64,000 nucleotides of DNA, taken from assembly GCF_900142735.1 (NCBI RefSeq), contig NZ_FRBY01000002.1, positions 310,001-374,000 on the forward strand. Direction: 5' to 3'. Shown one piece after another: positions 16,595 to 25,664 of the stretch. This DNA comes from Flavobacterium saccharophilum. GTDB taxonomy: Bacteria > Bacteroidota > Bacteroidia > Flavobacteriales > Flavobacteriaceae. The position numbers and the translations under genes were made by a program. The notes under the pieces were generated by a model. That model saw only the letters and a list, made by a program, of their open reading frames with translations. It searched no databases and was not told the DNA's origin. Each line of letters begins with the position of its first letter. Positions within the stretch are counted from its first letter, which is position 1.

Positions 16595-17596
16595 TTAAAA
16601 TTTATTATTTTCTCTCGCCGACAATACTTTGGAAACTTGTTCAATTCTTTCGGCAACACTACCCTTAAGCATATGATAACTAAGGTTTCTGGCGTTTAAA
16701 TCTTCGATGATTTTTTCTTGAAATTCTTTCCTTTTTACATCGCCCGATCTGTCCCAGGTGTCATCGTACGGAATATCTGTATCACAGACAAAGATTAGAT
16801 CGTGCCTGGTTTCTGCCACTTTTGCTAAATTTTCTAATTCTGCTAAGGCATCTCCATGATAATCCAGCGAAAATAAATACGTGGTTATGGCATTGGTGTC
16901 AGAAAATAAGAATCTATTGGATCGTAACACCAGCGCATCTTCTCTTTCAATGTGACCTTCAGCTATTTTTAAGAGATCTTCTAAAGTTAACCTTTTATTG
17001 ACCTGATGCTTCTCCCAATATTCTCTTCCATATTCCGGCATCCATTGCGTATCAAAATGCACGGCTAATTTTTCTGCTAAAGTCGTTTTACCCGTTGACG
17101 GCGCACCGAGTAATACCACTTTCGTAATCAAATCATTATAGACTTTAGGGTGAACAAAATCTTTATATTTAAAGGAATCTTTTCTGATTTTCGTAGCGGA
17201 TATCGGGATTATATTCCGACTCACATCAACTTGTCTGTTTATGGCATTCAGCGCAATACTCATATGTTCGCCATAAGGTTCACTCGAGTAAAAATGGGAA
17301 ATGTTACGATTATCTAAAACACTTAAAACGTAATCTTCCTGAATTTTCATAATCTCAGCGGTATATCCCGTATCATTTGGTGAATTTACACCTTCAATAA
17401 CTACAATATTTGGATATATCTCGCGTATCCAACTGGCTCTGGTTGCCAAAGAAATATTTATTACAGGATCGTCATAAATTAGCACGATCACTTCATCCAT
17501 CTCCTTAATAGCCGTTTCTATTAATAATTGATGCCCTTTATGAAAAGGGGCAAATTTGCCCAATGTCAATCCAACTTTATTGTTTTTCATATGCAA
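16595..17596 (-). CDS. nadR: NMN adenylyltransferase / ribosylnicotinamide kinase NadR
   Basis: A 333-residue bifunctional enzyme. The N-terminal nucleotidyltransferase domain has GKFAPFHKGH, giving the HxGH motif at His19-His22, and ISATKIR (about residues 140-150). The C-terminal kinase domain starts with the P-loop GAPSTGKTT (about 170). It turns nicotinamide riboside into NMN and then NAD. It overlaps the end of pnuC by 20 bases (ATG at 17588 or 17594). pnuC-nadR is the usual nicotinamide riboside salvage pair, here at the front of the MoxR-VWA run. There is no helix-turn-helix domain as in enteric NadR, so it is an enzyme only. Confidence 0.92.
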   Translation of the reverse strand: MHMKNNKVGLTLGKFAPFHKGHQLLIETAIKEMDEVIVLIYDDPVINISLATRASWIREIYPNIVVIEGVNSPNDTGYTAEIMKIQEDYVLSVLDNRNISHFYSSEPYGEHMSIALNAINRQVDVSRNIIPISATKIRKDSFKYKDFVHPKVYNDLITKVVLLGAPSTGKTTLAEKLAVHFDTQWMPEYGREYWEKHQVNKRLTLEDLLKIAEGHIEREDALVLRSNRFLFSDTNAITTYLFSLDYHGDALAELENLAKVAETRHDLIFVCDTDIPYDDTWDRSGDVKRKEFQEKIIEDLNARNLSYHMLKGSVAERIEQVSKVLSARENNKF

Positions 17597-18152
17597 ATTC
17601 TCCGCTGTAGGCTTTTTTCCATTCTAAGTAGCCAATTATAGCCATAACTAAAAAAAGCACATATAATGCTGTTGTAAAATATAAGTCCTTGTAGGCATAT
17701 ATGATTATTGCCACCACATCGACTATTATCCAAAATAACCAGGACTCTAATACCTTTTTTATCATTAAATATTGGGCAACCAAACTTGCTATCATTATAA
17801 AAGCATCTTCATAAGGATAGGATGCATCCGTTTTTGTCTGCATAATATATCCCGTAAAAAGTGTTGCTATAACGGTCAAACCAATCCAAAAAGTTGTATT
17901 TGTTAGTAATGTGACACGCAATGTACTTTTATTCGAACCACCATACTTCCAATTGTACCAGCCAAACACTTGCAGGAATATATAAATAATATGCAAAATC
18001 ATATCCGAATATAATTTTGATGTGTAAAAAACAAAGCAATAAAGTGTTACCTGAAGTAACCCAAAATACCAACACCAGATATTTTGTTTGATCGTGAAAT
18101 AGACGGAAAGAAATCCAAAAATTGCACCAAATAGTTCTATAGTTGTATCCAT
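17577..18152 (-). CDS. pnuC: Nicotinamide riboside transporter PnuC
   Basis: A 191-residue inner membrane protein with about seven hydrophobic helices. The segment QVFGWYNWKYGG supplies the WxxW motif typical of PnuC riboside transporters. It overlaps nadR by 20 bases, which is the strongest support for nicotinamide riboside and not thiamine or riboflavin as substrate. No flavobacterial -7 element is seen in the 65 bases before it, so it may be read from the MFS gene upstream or from a weak promoter. Confidence 0.9.
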   Translation of the reverse strand: MDTTIELFGAIFGFLSVYFTIKQNIWCWYFGLLQVTLYCFVFYTSKLYSDMILHIIYIFLQVFGWYNWKYGGSNKSTLRVTLLTNTTFWIGLTVIATLFTGYIMQTKTDASYPYEDAFIMIASLVAQYLMIKKVLESWLFWIIVDVVAIIIYAYKDLYFTTALYVLFLVMAIIGYLEWKKAYSGEFAYEKQ

Positions 18153-18217
18153 AATATGGAGATAAAGATATAATAATGAATTAAATTTTTAATGAGCGAA
18201 GAATAACATTTGACTCA

Positions 18218-19387
18218 TTAATGTTGTTTTAATCTCCTCCAATATAAAAGATACAGAATACCTACGCATAGTATTACGATATCGATCTTCATTATAAGTG
18301 GGATACGCGTAATTATATCACTGTAGTAACTACCTCCTATCAACGCTCCAAGACCAATTCCAAGCTCCATAGAAATATACATTGTTGCAATGGCTTTCCC
18401 CCGATGTTGCGGGCTGCTGAGATCGATTGTCCATGCATTTATGGCTGGTGATAATGTTCCGGTACCCATTCCGTAAATCGCTGCCCCTACTAATAATATC
18501 GTAACACTTGTACTTTCGCTTATTATGAATAACGAAAAAGCGGTCACTATTAGTCCGACCAGTATAACACTCGTTCGACCGTAGCGGTCAGAAACTTTTC
18601 CTGCTACAAAGCGAACCAAAACGGATGCTGCTGTAAAAGAAGTAAAAAATATTCCTTTGTTTACTGCACCAAGATGTTCGCTCCAGTCAGGTATTAAAGT
18701 AAGTATTAAACCATATGCTGTATAGGAGAAAAAAGTTATTATTCCGGCTGGAAGTGCTCCAATGTCTATAATATCAGTTCGGCTGATAAAAAACATCGAT
18801 TTGTGGAGTTTTTCTTTTGCTGCTAAGGTTTCTTTCATGTTCATCACTATAACTATTGATAAAAAAGCGAGAAATGAAGAGCTGTAAAACATCGCATCCA
18901 TTCCATAAGCATTTACAATTAGACTTCCTACTGCCGGCCCCAAAGCTCCTCCAATACTAAAACACAATCCATGCATACCCAATGCTTCTCCCCATCGTTC
19001 CTGTGGAATTATATCTGCAACATAGGCTGATGTTGCAGTAGGCTTGAATCCTGTTGAGAATCCGTGAACTAATCGTAAAAGAAGAAAACCAGAAACTGAA
19101 CTTAAAACTGGATATAAAAAGCCGCAAATTAAGCATACTACAGAACCTACTGCCATGACCGGCACGCGTCCCCATCGATCAGTAAGTTTTCCACTGAAAG
19201 GACGTGATATGGCCGCTGTGAGTGTAAATAGTGAAATAATAAGTCCTTTATATTCAGCTCCACCCAAACTGCTCAAATAACTGGGAAGCTCTGGTATAAT
19301 CATGTTAAAACTAGAAGAAAATAAAAGAGAACTCAGACAGAGCAAAATAAACTGTAGCGTATAAATGGACTTTTTGTTTGGTGACAT
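18218..19387 (-). CDS. MFS transporter (drug/sugar efflux type)
   Basis: A 389-residue protein of about 12 transmembrane helices. Loop 2-3 has GKLTDRWGRVPVM and loop 8-9 has GKVSDRYGRTSVI, the two conserved MFS A-motifs, so it is a full duplicated-fold transporter. The best analogy is the multidrug or arabinose-efflux-like branch; the substrate is not clear. A -7 element TATATTTG is on the minus strand at 19408-19415. An inverted repeat AATTAGT/ACTAATT (19457-19481) upstream could be an operator. pnuC follows 65 bases later on the same strand. Confidence 0.88.
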   Translation of the reverse strand: MSPNKKSIYTLQFILLCLSSLLFSSSFNMIIPELPSYLSSLGGAEYKGLIISLFTLTAAISRPFSGKLTDRWGRVPVMAVGSVVCLICGFLYPVLSSVSGFLLLRLVHGFSTGFKPTATSAYVADIIPQERWGEALGMHGLCFSIGGALGPAVGSLIVNAYGMDAMFYSSSFLAFLSIVIVMNMKETLAAKEKLHKSMFFISRTDIIDIGALPAGIITFFSYTAYGLILTLIPDWSEHLGAVNKGIFFTSFTAASVLVRFVAGKVSDRYGRTSVILVGLIVTAFSLFIISESTSVTILLVGAAIYGMGTGTLSPAINAWTIDLSSPQHRGKAIATMYISMELGIGLGALIGGSYYSDIITRIPLIMKIDIVILCVGILYLLYWRRLKQH

Positions 19388-19578
19388 TGGGGAATTTTTA
19401 AAACAGCCAAATATACTCGTTTTGATGAAATAGTGAGATATCTGTTTTTCTGTGCCAATTAGTAAGCTTTACTCACTAATTTTCAGATTTGTATCCTGCA
19501 AAATCAAAATAGTTATTATATAACAAACTTCCTGAATAAAGAATTAAATTTGAAATATTGTTATTAAAAAATACTGCT

Positions 19579-20058
19579 ATGAAAAATTTCTTAATGCTTT
19601 TCTTATCCCTTTTCTTCTTTTCATGTCAACAAAAAGAAAACAAGGATACTTCTGTAACGGTTTCAGATTCAATTCTAATAGAAAAACCCAAAGAGGAAAG
19701 CCAACAAGCCCAGGAAAAAAACAAACAAATTGGCGACACAATCTTCCTGAATTTCAGGAATAAAAAAGATCTATTTGTAGCTGAAGGCTCTTTAGATTCT
19801 ATACATTCGAAAATATTCGTTAAATTTAAAAATGAAAATTTAGGCGAATTGAAAGCAAAAATTATCCCCGTTACAGGAAAAGGAAACATTCGTTTCAACC
19901 AAATTATATTTCCTGATAAAACTTCAGATGGCCCTTTTGGAATGGATTTAAAAGTCGATCTCAAACAAAAAGGAGATCATATTTTGGTAATAGGACATTC
20001 GCTAATGGCCGACGAACCCTATTTTGGTAAATTTGAGGTGCAGCTTGAGAATATATAA
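19579..20058 (+). CDS. Small lipoprotein, unknown; parent of the relic at 10231
   Basis: 159 residues from the ATG at 19579; a TTG start seven codons earlier lacks support. The lipobox LSLFFFSCQQ puts Cys near residue 16. A Lys/Glu/Gln-rich linker (18-55) is followed by a beta-rich domain of about 100 residues ending ILVIGHSLMADEPYFGKF. Beta-sandwich folds are likely. A perfect -7 element TAAATTTG sits at 19545-19552. The decayed tail of a close paralogue is at 10231-10348. No family name is recognised. Confidence 0.75.
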   Translation: MKNFLMLFLSLFFFSCQQKENKDTSVTVSDSILIEKPKEESQQAQEKNKQIGDTIFLNFRNKKDLFVAEGSLDSIHSKIFVKFKNENLGELKAKIIPVTGKGNIRFNQIIFPDKTSDGPFGMDLKVDLKQKGDHILVIGHSLMADEPYFGKFEVQLENI

Positions 20059-20079
20059 AGAATAATCTATAAACAACTT

Positions 20080-20520
20080 TTATTCCTTTATTTTACTAAA
20101 CAACATTTTCATTGATTCCGGATCAATTGCATCCATATCAATCAGCTGTAATGACTTCACCATTTTAAGCGTGCTTGTTTTATATTTTAAAAAATGAGGT
20201 GTTTTTAAATGGGATTTATAGGAATCAGTATCTTGATACATTTCTAATATTCGTATTTGAGTTGAGTCTTTCTTTTGAAACATCGGGAAGATTGCTAAAA
20301 CTCCAGGCTCTAGCTTTACGGATGCTGCAGACTCTTCTTTTAGAATTGCCTTATATTCTGATAAATGTTCAGGATAAATTTCAATTTCTGAAATACGAAT
20401 CATCATGTCTTTCTTTTGAGCTGATATCGAATTAGAAGTAAAAATTATAGTCATAATCATTAAACATAAAAATTTACTTTTTGAAAATCTGTTTTGAAGG
20501 TTGAGGATAAGCTTTTCCAT
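20080..20520 (-). CDS. Exported antibiotic biosynthesis monooxygenase (ABM) domain protein
   Basis: 146 residues from the ATG at 20520 (MEKLILNLQNRF); a TTG start 12 bases earlier is less likely. A signal-like hydrophobic segment (about 17-35, FLCLMIMTIIFTSNSISAQ) precedes one ABM/quinol monooxygenase fold (about 42-135): ISEIEIYPEHLSEYKAILKEE, then PGVLAIFPMFQKKD, IRILEMYQD and LKTPHFLKYK. Such small dimeric alpha/beta barrels oxidise quinones or polyketides without cofactors, or act as binding proteins. It converges with the lipoprotein gene 22 bases away. Confidence 0.82.
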   Translation of the reverse strand: MEKLILNLQNRFSKSKFLCLMIMTIIFTSNSISAQKKDMMIRISEIEIYPEHLSEYKAILKEESAASVKLEPGVLAIFPMFQKKDSTQIRILEMYQDTDSYKSHLKTPHFLKYKTSTLKMVKSLQLIDMDAIDPESMKMLFSKIKE

Positions 20521-20979
20521 ATGCAAGTTCAATTTAATTATTACGTTTGTTATTTGAAATCTCTAATATAAGGGATTTTTAGCTTCTTTTTCTTGTTTAC
20601 TTCCCTTTTGTATTTAAATAATGGCAGATAATTCCCTTATTATTTCGTTCCTAATTTTTGTTTAATCAATCCCACGATTTCATTGAAATATATTTCGGGT
20701 TTTAGTTTAAAGACTGATAATTCATAAACAAACAACAGTATTATGTCTTTCTAAATGTGTTTTTCACACATAAAAAAGTAACATAATAGACCTTAAAGTG
20801 GGCTAATAATCACTCGAAGTTTCATCATTTTTCTCTAACTTAGCGCGGTAGATCTTAAAATTTAAGATTGAGCCAAACTTTGTTTTTTCTGCAAAGAACT
20901 GAACGAAAAAGAATTACTATTTTTTCTACTCCTTTTTTTCAGAAAAACATTTTATAATAATTTTAGTTAATTGAAAACT
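20521..20979. other. Divergent gap before the pentose phosphate operon
   Basis: About 460 bases with no coding region. It should hold the gnd operon promoter. TAACTTAG at 20836-20843 is one base from the -7 consensus but has no good -33. A 6-base inverted repeat ATGTGT/ACACAT (20755-20771) is the only symmetry noticed. Confidence 0.4.
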
Positions 20980-22389
20980 ATGAGCAAATTTGATTTTGGA
21001 ATTGTAGGATTAGGTGTAATGGGTCGTAATTTACTTTTGAATATAGCGAGCCATAACTTTGCAGCAGCAGGTTTAGATTTAGATACCGAAAAAGTTAATT
21101 CTCTTCAACAAGAAGCCGGTGCTAATGATACCATTGAAGCAACAACAGATGTTAAACATTTTGTAGAACTTATTCAACAGCCAAGAGCTATTATGTTATT
21201 GGTTCCTGCAGGAAAGCCTGTTGACAGCGCAATAGCAAGTTTACTTCCGCATTTAGACAAGGGAGATATTATAATTGATGGTGGTAATACTTTTTTCACC
21301 GATACAGACAGAAGATTTTTGGAATTATCTGAAAAAGGAATTCACTTCTTTGGAATGGGAATTTCAGGAGGTGAAAAAGGTGCGAGATTCGGTCCAGCTA
21401 TGATGCCAGGTGGTGATCAGAAAGCTTACGAAAGACTTCGCCCAATTTTTGAAGCTATTGCAGCAAAAGTGGATGGAGAACCTTGCGTAGAATATTTAGG
21501 AAACGGATCTGCCGGTAACTATGTAAAAATGGTTCACAACGGAATCGAATACGGAATCATGCAGCTTATTTCTGAAATTTATGACCTTATGAAAAGAGGT
21601 TATAATCTGGATGAAGATACTATTCAGAAAACTTTTGAAGAGTGGAACCAAACCCACGATCTTAAATCCTATTTGATCGAAATTACCGGAAACATTCTGA
21701 AACAAAAAGACGAAGACGGAAGCAGACTAATCAATAAAATTTCAGATTGGGCAAAATCAAAAGGAACAGGAAAATGGACTTCGCAAAACGCAATGGATTT
21801 ACAAGTACCAATTCCGACTATTGATGCGGCAGTTTTTATGCGTGATATGTCTAAAACGAAACCGGAAAGAATTGAAGCTGCTAAAAAACTAGTTTGGAAC
21901 GCTCCGGCAACTGATGTAAATACAAGCGATGCAATTGCGGCATTAAAATCAGCCTTATACTTATCTATTGTCGTGACTTATGCACAAGGATTAGCACAGC
22001 TACATACTGCATCTAAAGAATACAATTACGGATTAAACTTAGAAACTGTTGCCAAAATATGGCGCGGTGGCTGTATTATTCGCGCCAACATTTTAGAAGA
22101 TTTCAGAAAAGCCTATGTTGCAAAAACAGATTTGCCAAACTTGCTTTTAGACGCTGGTATCGCTTCAAAATTAACGGAGAACCAGGCAGGAATGAGATCA
22201 GTGATTCAATTTGCAGTTCAAAAAGGATTACCTGTAGCAGGACTGATGAATTCATTAGCTTATTTTGACGCCTACAGATCTGAAAATCTACCAACAAACC
22301 TAATTCAGGCGCAGCGCGATTATTTTGGCGCTCACACTTACGAGAGAATCGATACAACCGGTGTTTTCCACACCCAATGGTCTGAATAA
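20980..22389 (+). CDS. gnd: 6-phosphogluconate dehydrogenase, decarboxylating
   Basis: 469 residues from the ATG at 20980 (MSKFDFGIVGLGVMGRNL); an upstream TTG at 20971 is not needed. The NADP-binding GLGVMGRNL, the family signature GISGGEKGARFGPAMMPGG (about 128-146) and a C-terminal QRDYFGAHTYERID are present, and the length is normal for the long form. It oxidises 6-phosphogluconate to ribulose 5-phosphate and CO2. It is first in an operon with zwf and pgl. Confidence 0.96.
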   Translation: MSKFDFGIVGLGVMGRNLLLNIASHNFAAAGLDLDTEKVNSLQQEAGANDTIEATTDVKHFVELIQQPRAIMLLVPAGKPVDSAIASLLPHLDKGDIIIDGGNTFFTDTDRRFLELSEKGIHFFGMGISGGEKGARFGPAMMPGGDQKAYERLRPIFEAIAAKVDGEPCVEYLGNGSAGNYVKMVHNGIEYGIMQLISEIYDLMKRGYNLDEDTIQKTFEEWNQTHDLKSYLIEITGNILKQKDEDGSRLINKISDWAKSKGTGKWTSQNAMDLQVPIPTIDAAVFMRDMSKTKPERIEAAKKLVWNAPATDVNTSDAIAALKSALYLSIVVTYAQGLAQLHTASKEYNYGLNLETVAKIWRGGCIIRANILEDFRKAYVAKTDLPNLLLDAGIASKLTENQAGMRSVIQFAVQKGLPVAGLMNSLAYFDAYRSENLPTNLIQAQRDYFGAHTYERIDTTGVFHTQWSE

Positions 22390-22415
22390 GGAACTATAAG
22401 CAACACAACACACAA

Positions 22416-23948
22416 ATGAGTAAGTTCAAAAATATAAATCCAACCATTATTGTCATTTTTGGAGGAACCGGAGATCTGGCAAAAAGAAAACTATTTCCCG
22501 CATTTCAAAATCTCTACCTTGACGGCCGTATGTCGAAGAAATTTGAGATTATCGCATTGGGAAGAGCAGAAAAAAGTAATGAAGAATTTCGAAGCTATGT
22601 GCTGGAAAATCTAAATATCTTTTCAAGAAAGAAAGATACTTCAGATCCGGAAACTCAAAAATTCCTTTCTCACATAAGCTATCATAGCCTTGATATAGAC
22701 AAAGAAGCGTCTTATCAAAGTTTGAATGAAAAGATAAATGCTATTGATGAAAGTTTTGGAGAACGTGCCAATCGTCTTTTTTATCTTTCGATTACGCCTT
22801 CTTTTATAACAACAATTTCAAGTAATATCAAGAAAATTGGCCTTGCAGCTAATCCAAAGCAAGACCGAATCATTATAGAAAAACCTTTTGGTTACGATAA
22901 AACTTCTGCCATTGCTCTTAATGAAATGCTTTCGCAGACTTTCAAAGAAGAACAGATTTACAGAATCGATCATTATTTAGGAAAAGAAACTGTTCAGAAC
23001 ATTTTGGCTTTCCGTTTTGGAAATTCGATGTTTGAACCTTTATGGAGCCGAAACTTCATCGACTTTGTTCAGATTACAGTTGCAGAAGAAGTTGGAGTTG
23101 AAGAACGCGGTGGTTTTTATGAAGGCGTTGGTGCCTTAAAAGATATGATCCAGAACCATTTGCTTCAAATTCTATGTATGACCGCTATGGAAGCTCCGGC
23201 TTCATTGGAGGCAGATGACATTCGAAACCGTAAAGCTGATGTATTAAAATCGATTCGCCGCATCAAACCGGAGGAAGTGGATCATTACGTTGTCAGAGGG
23301 CAATATGACGCAGGTGCTATAAAAGGAAAACCGGTTCCGGGATATCGTGAGGATAAAGGAATTGCACCGGATTCTATTACAGAAACCTACGTGGCCATGA
23401 AAATTTATCTGGACAACTGGAGATGGCAGGGCATTCCTTTTTATTTACGTACCGGAAAAAGAATGGAAGAAAAACAATCTTCTATTATTATACAGTTTAA
23501 ACCCGTTCCGCATTCTTCGTTTTCTTATGGAAAAGAAGGCATGACGCCAAACAGGTTAATTATCAATATTCAGCCTGCAATGGATATCAAGCTGCAATTT
23601 ATGACCAAAAAACCAGGTCTGTCACTTTCATTAAGACCGGCAGAAATGATCTTTGATTATTTCGCCTGCTCTACGATGTCACCAGAAGCTTATGAAACGC
23701 TTATTGCTGATGCATTGGCAGGAGATCCAACGCTATTCATGCGTTGGGATCAGGTAGAACAAGCTTGGGATGCTATCGATACGATTCAACAAGTATGGAA
23801 AGATACAGTGCCGGTTAACTTTCCAAATTACAAAGCAGGAAGCTGGGGACCTGAAGAAGCCGATGAATTATTGGCACGTCAGGGACACAAATGGATTCCA
23901 AACACACAAACAAAAGAAGAACTTTTAGAAGATGATACAGATATATAA
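22416..23948 (+). CDS. zwf: Glucose-6-phosphate dehydrogenase
   Basis: A 510-residue protein of normal family length. The N-terminal dinucleotide fold has IFGGTGDLAKRKLFP, and the substrate-binding signature RIDHYLGKE lies about 60 residues after the KPFG motif. It converts glucose 6-phosphate to 6-phosphogluconolactone with reduction of NADP. It starts 26 bases after gnd and its end overlaps pgl by 17 bases, so the three enzymes of the oxidative pentose phosphate branch are made together. Confidence 0.96.
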   Translation: MSKFKNINPTIIVIFGGTGDLAKRKLFPAFQNLYLDGRMSKKFEIIALGRAEKSNEEFRSYVLENLNIFSRKKDTSDPETQKFLSHISYHSLDIDKEASYQSLNEKINAIDESFGERANRLFYLSITPSFITTISSNIKKIGLAANPKQDRIIIEKPFGYDKTSAIALNEMLSQTFKEEQIYRIDHYLGKETVQNILAFRFGNSMFEPLWSRNFIDFVQITVAEEVGVEERGGFYEGVGALKDMIQNHLLQILCMTAMEAPASLEADDIRNRKADVLKSIRRIKPEEVDHYVVRGQYDAGAIKGKPVPGYREDKGIAPDSITETYVAMKIYLDNWRWQGIPFYLRTGKRMEEKQSSIIIQFKPVPHSSFSYGKEGMTPNRLIINIQPAMDIKLQFMTKKPGLSLSLRPAEMIFDYFACSTMSPEAYETLIADALAGDPTLFMRWDQVEQAWDAIDTIQQVWKDTVPVNFPNYKAGSWGPEEADELLARQGHKWIPNTQTKEELLEDDTDI

Positions 23949-24648
23949 TACGACGGAAGAAATTAATATAACAGCAGCAGACCTTTTTGTAGCAGCAGCA
24001 CAAAAAGCAATAGCTGAAAAAGGCCAATTTTCAGCCGTTCTTACAGGAGGCTCCTCTCCTGCCGGGATTTACAAATTATTAGCTTCTGATAATTACAAAA
24101 CTAAAATAGACTGGAGTAAAGTTTTTATTTTTTGGGGAGATGAGCGTTGGGTTCCTCTTAATGATGACTTAAGTAATGCAAAAATGTCCTATACTACTTT
24201 ACTGAGCCATGTTGCTATTCCGTCTGAAAATATTTTTGAGATGTACAAAGATGGCGTTACACCTGAAGATTTTGCTGTTACTTACGAACAGTCGATTAGA
24301 AAGGTTTTAGGCGACGAAGGAAAATTTGACCTAATCTTATTAGGAATGGGAGATGACGGACATACAGCATCACTTTTCCCAGGTGAGGCCGTTTTGGAAG
24401 AGCAAAATAAATGGGTTGCGGCCTATTACCTTCAACCACAAAAAATGCACCGTATCACACTTACGGCACCAATAATCAATAAAGCTGAAAAAATTGTTGT
24501 AGTGGCTTTTGGAGAGAAAAAAGCGCCTGCCTTGAAAGAAGTAACGACAGGAGAATACAATCCTTCGACATACCCGATGCAGTTGATTAAACCTGTTTCA
24601 GGAGAATTATTATTTCTTGTAGATAAAAGCGCAGCTGGTACTAACTAG
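23932..24648 (+). CDS. pgl: 6-phosphogluconolactonase
   Basis: A 238-residue protein with the glucosamine-6-phosphate isomerase-like fold of DevB/Pgl lactonases. GGSSPAGIYKLL (about residues 37-48), WGDERWVP (about 66-73) and LGMGDDGHTASLFPG (about 138-152) are the family motifs. It hydrolyses the lactone made by Zwf. Its ATG lies inside the end of zwf (17-base overlap), so translation is likely coupled. A strong terminator follows. Confidence 0.94.
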   Translation: MIQIYNTTEEINITAADLFVAAAQKAIAEKGQFSAVLTGGSSPAGIYKLLASDNYKTKIDWSKVFIFWGDERWVPLNDDLSNAKMSYTTLLSHVAIPSENIFEMYKDGVTPEDFAVTYEQSIRKVLGDEGKFDLILLGMGDDGHTASLFPGEAVLEEQNKWVAAYYLQPQKMHRITLTAPIINKAEKIVVVAFGEKKAPALKEVTTGEYNPSTYPMQLIKPVSGELLFLVDKSAAGTN

Positions 24649-24660
24649 AAAATTATTTTT

Positions 24661-24703
24661 ATAACCAGTTTATATTTAAAACTATAAACTGGTTATATTT
24701 TTT
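24661..24703 (+). terminator. Terminator of the gnd-zwf-pgl operon
   Basis: Arms ATAACCAGTTTATA (24661-24674) and TATAAACTGGTTAT (24683-24696) are perfect over 14 bases, followed by ATTTTTTC on the plus strand. It overlaps the last codons of the convergent methyltransferase gene. Confidence 0.9.
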
Positions 24704-25472
24704 CTTCACTTTTTCTTCCATACAGCAGAATTCTTTTGAATGCATAAATGGCAGGAAGCTTTGGAAAATGCGCTGCTATTCTGGTTTTAAATGCTTTAAT
24801 AAATAACTCTTTTTGATCGTCTTCAAGCAGTTCTAAATAAGGAATCAGAGCCGAACCTGAAATAAAATTATATAGCGTATCATGATCGTGAGCAATTATG
24901 GGATATACTTTCTCCATAATCTTAATTTCTTCCAATCCGCCATCAAACATAATTTGCACATATTGATCCATACTTAGTACAGGAGAATCTCTTCTCCATC
25001 CTTTAAAATAGCTTTTAAAAGGATCTTCTTCAGCCAATTGATATAGAATTTTATTTAGAAGATTTTCATTCTGGATGGGCATCTGCACCGCAAATTGACC
25101 TTTTGAAGTAAGTGAATGAATCAGTTTTGGAAATAATATTTCATGATTATCAGACCATTGTAACGCTGCGTTACTAAAAACCAGATCCCATTTTTTATTT
25201 GACTCAACCATATCTTCTACTAACATGCGTTCAAAATGAAGATTAGCACTCTCCAAAGATTTTGATTTTATCAACATTTCAGCTGATGAATCAATCCCAA
25301 GAAAATCAGTTTTACTGAACTTTTCGGCTAATATTGCGGTTTGCTCTCCTGTACCACAGCCTAAATCAATTGCAGTTGAGGCTTCTGGTAATTCAATAAA
25401 ATCTATTAAATCATAAAATGGTTTGTTACGCAGCTCTTTAAACTTATTATATATTTCCGGGTTCCAAGGCAT
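24693..25472 (-). CDS. tam: Trans-aconitate 2-methyltransferase-like SAM enzyme
   Basis: A 259-residue class I methyltransferase. It starts MPWNPEIYNKF, as Tam proteins do (WNP..Y..F). The SAM motif is AIDLGCGTGEQTA (about 33-45), then GIDSSAEM and SNAALQWSDNHE, which matches the NASLQW..DH block of E. coli Tam, and FAVQMP. Length and motif order fit Tam, which methylates trans-aconitate to relieve aconitase inhibition. It is monocistronic. Confidence 0.82.
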   Translation of the reverse strand: MPWNPEIYNKFKELRNKPFYDLIDFIELPEASTAIDLGCGTGEQTAILAEKFSKTDFLGIDSSAEMLIKSKSLESANLHFERMLVEDMVESNKKWDLVFSNAALQWSDNHEILFPKLIHSLTSKGQFAVQMPIQNENLLNKILYQLAEEDPFKSYFKGWRRDSPVLSMDQYVQIMFDGGLEEIKIMEKVYPIIAHDHDTLYNFISGSALIPYLELLEDDQKELFIKAFKTRIAAHFPKLPAIYAFKRILLYGRKSEEKI

Positions 25473-25610
25473 AGGCTTTCAGTTTTTTATGGTTCTAACT
25501 ACATCTCCTAATATCTAAATTACGGAAATAAAATTAGGTATGTAAGTTAATTGAGAATTGATTTCACAAGTACCATAATCCCTTCAGAAAAGACTGTTTT
25601 CGATTTTAAT

Positions 25611-25641
25611 TTTATTCTTAGCTTTTTCAATACTATATTTG
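25611..25641 (+). promoter_or_regulatory. Promoter of the membrane protein gene at 25665
   Basis: TTTA (25611-25614), 19 bases, then TATATTTG (25634-25641), a perfect match to the -7 consensus TAnnTTTG of Bacteroidota housekeeping promoters. The predicted start of transcription is about 18 bases before the ATG. Confidence 0.5.
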
Positions 25642-25664
25642 AAGTGTAAAAATAACACCCCTTC

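Noticed and set aside
17577..18152. PnuC as a thiamine or riboflavin transporter
   Set aside because: The 20-base overlap with nadR makes nicotinamide riboside far more likely.
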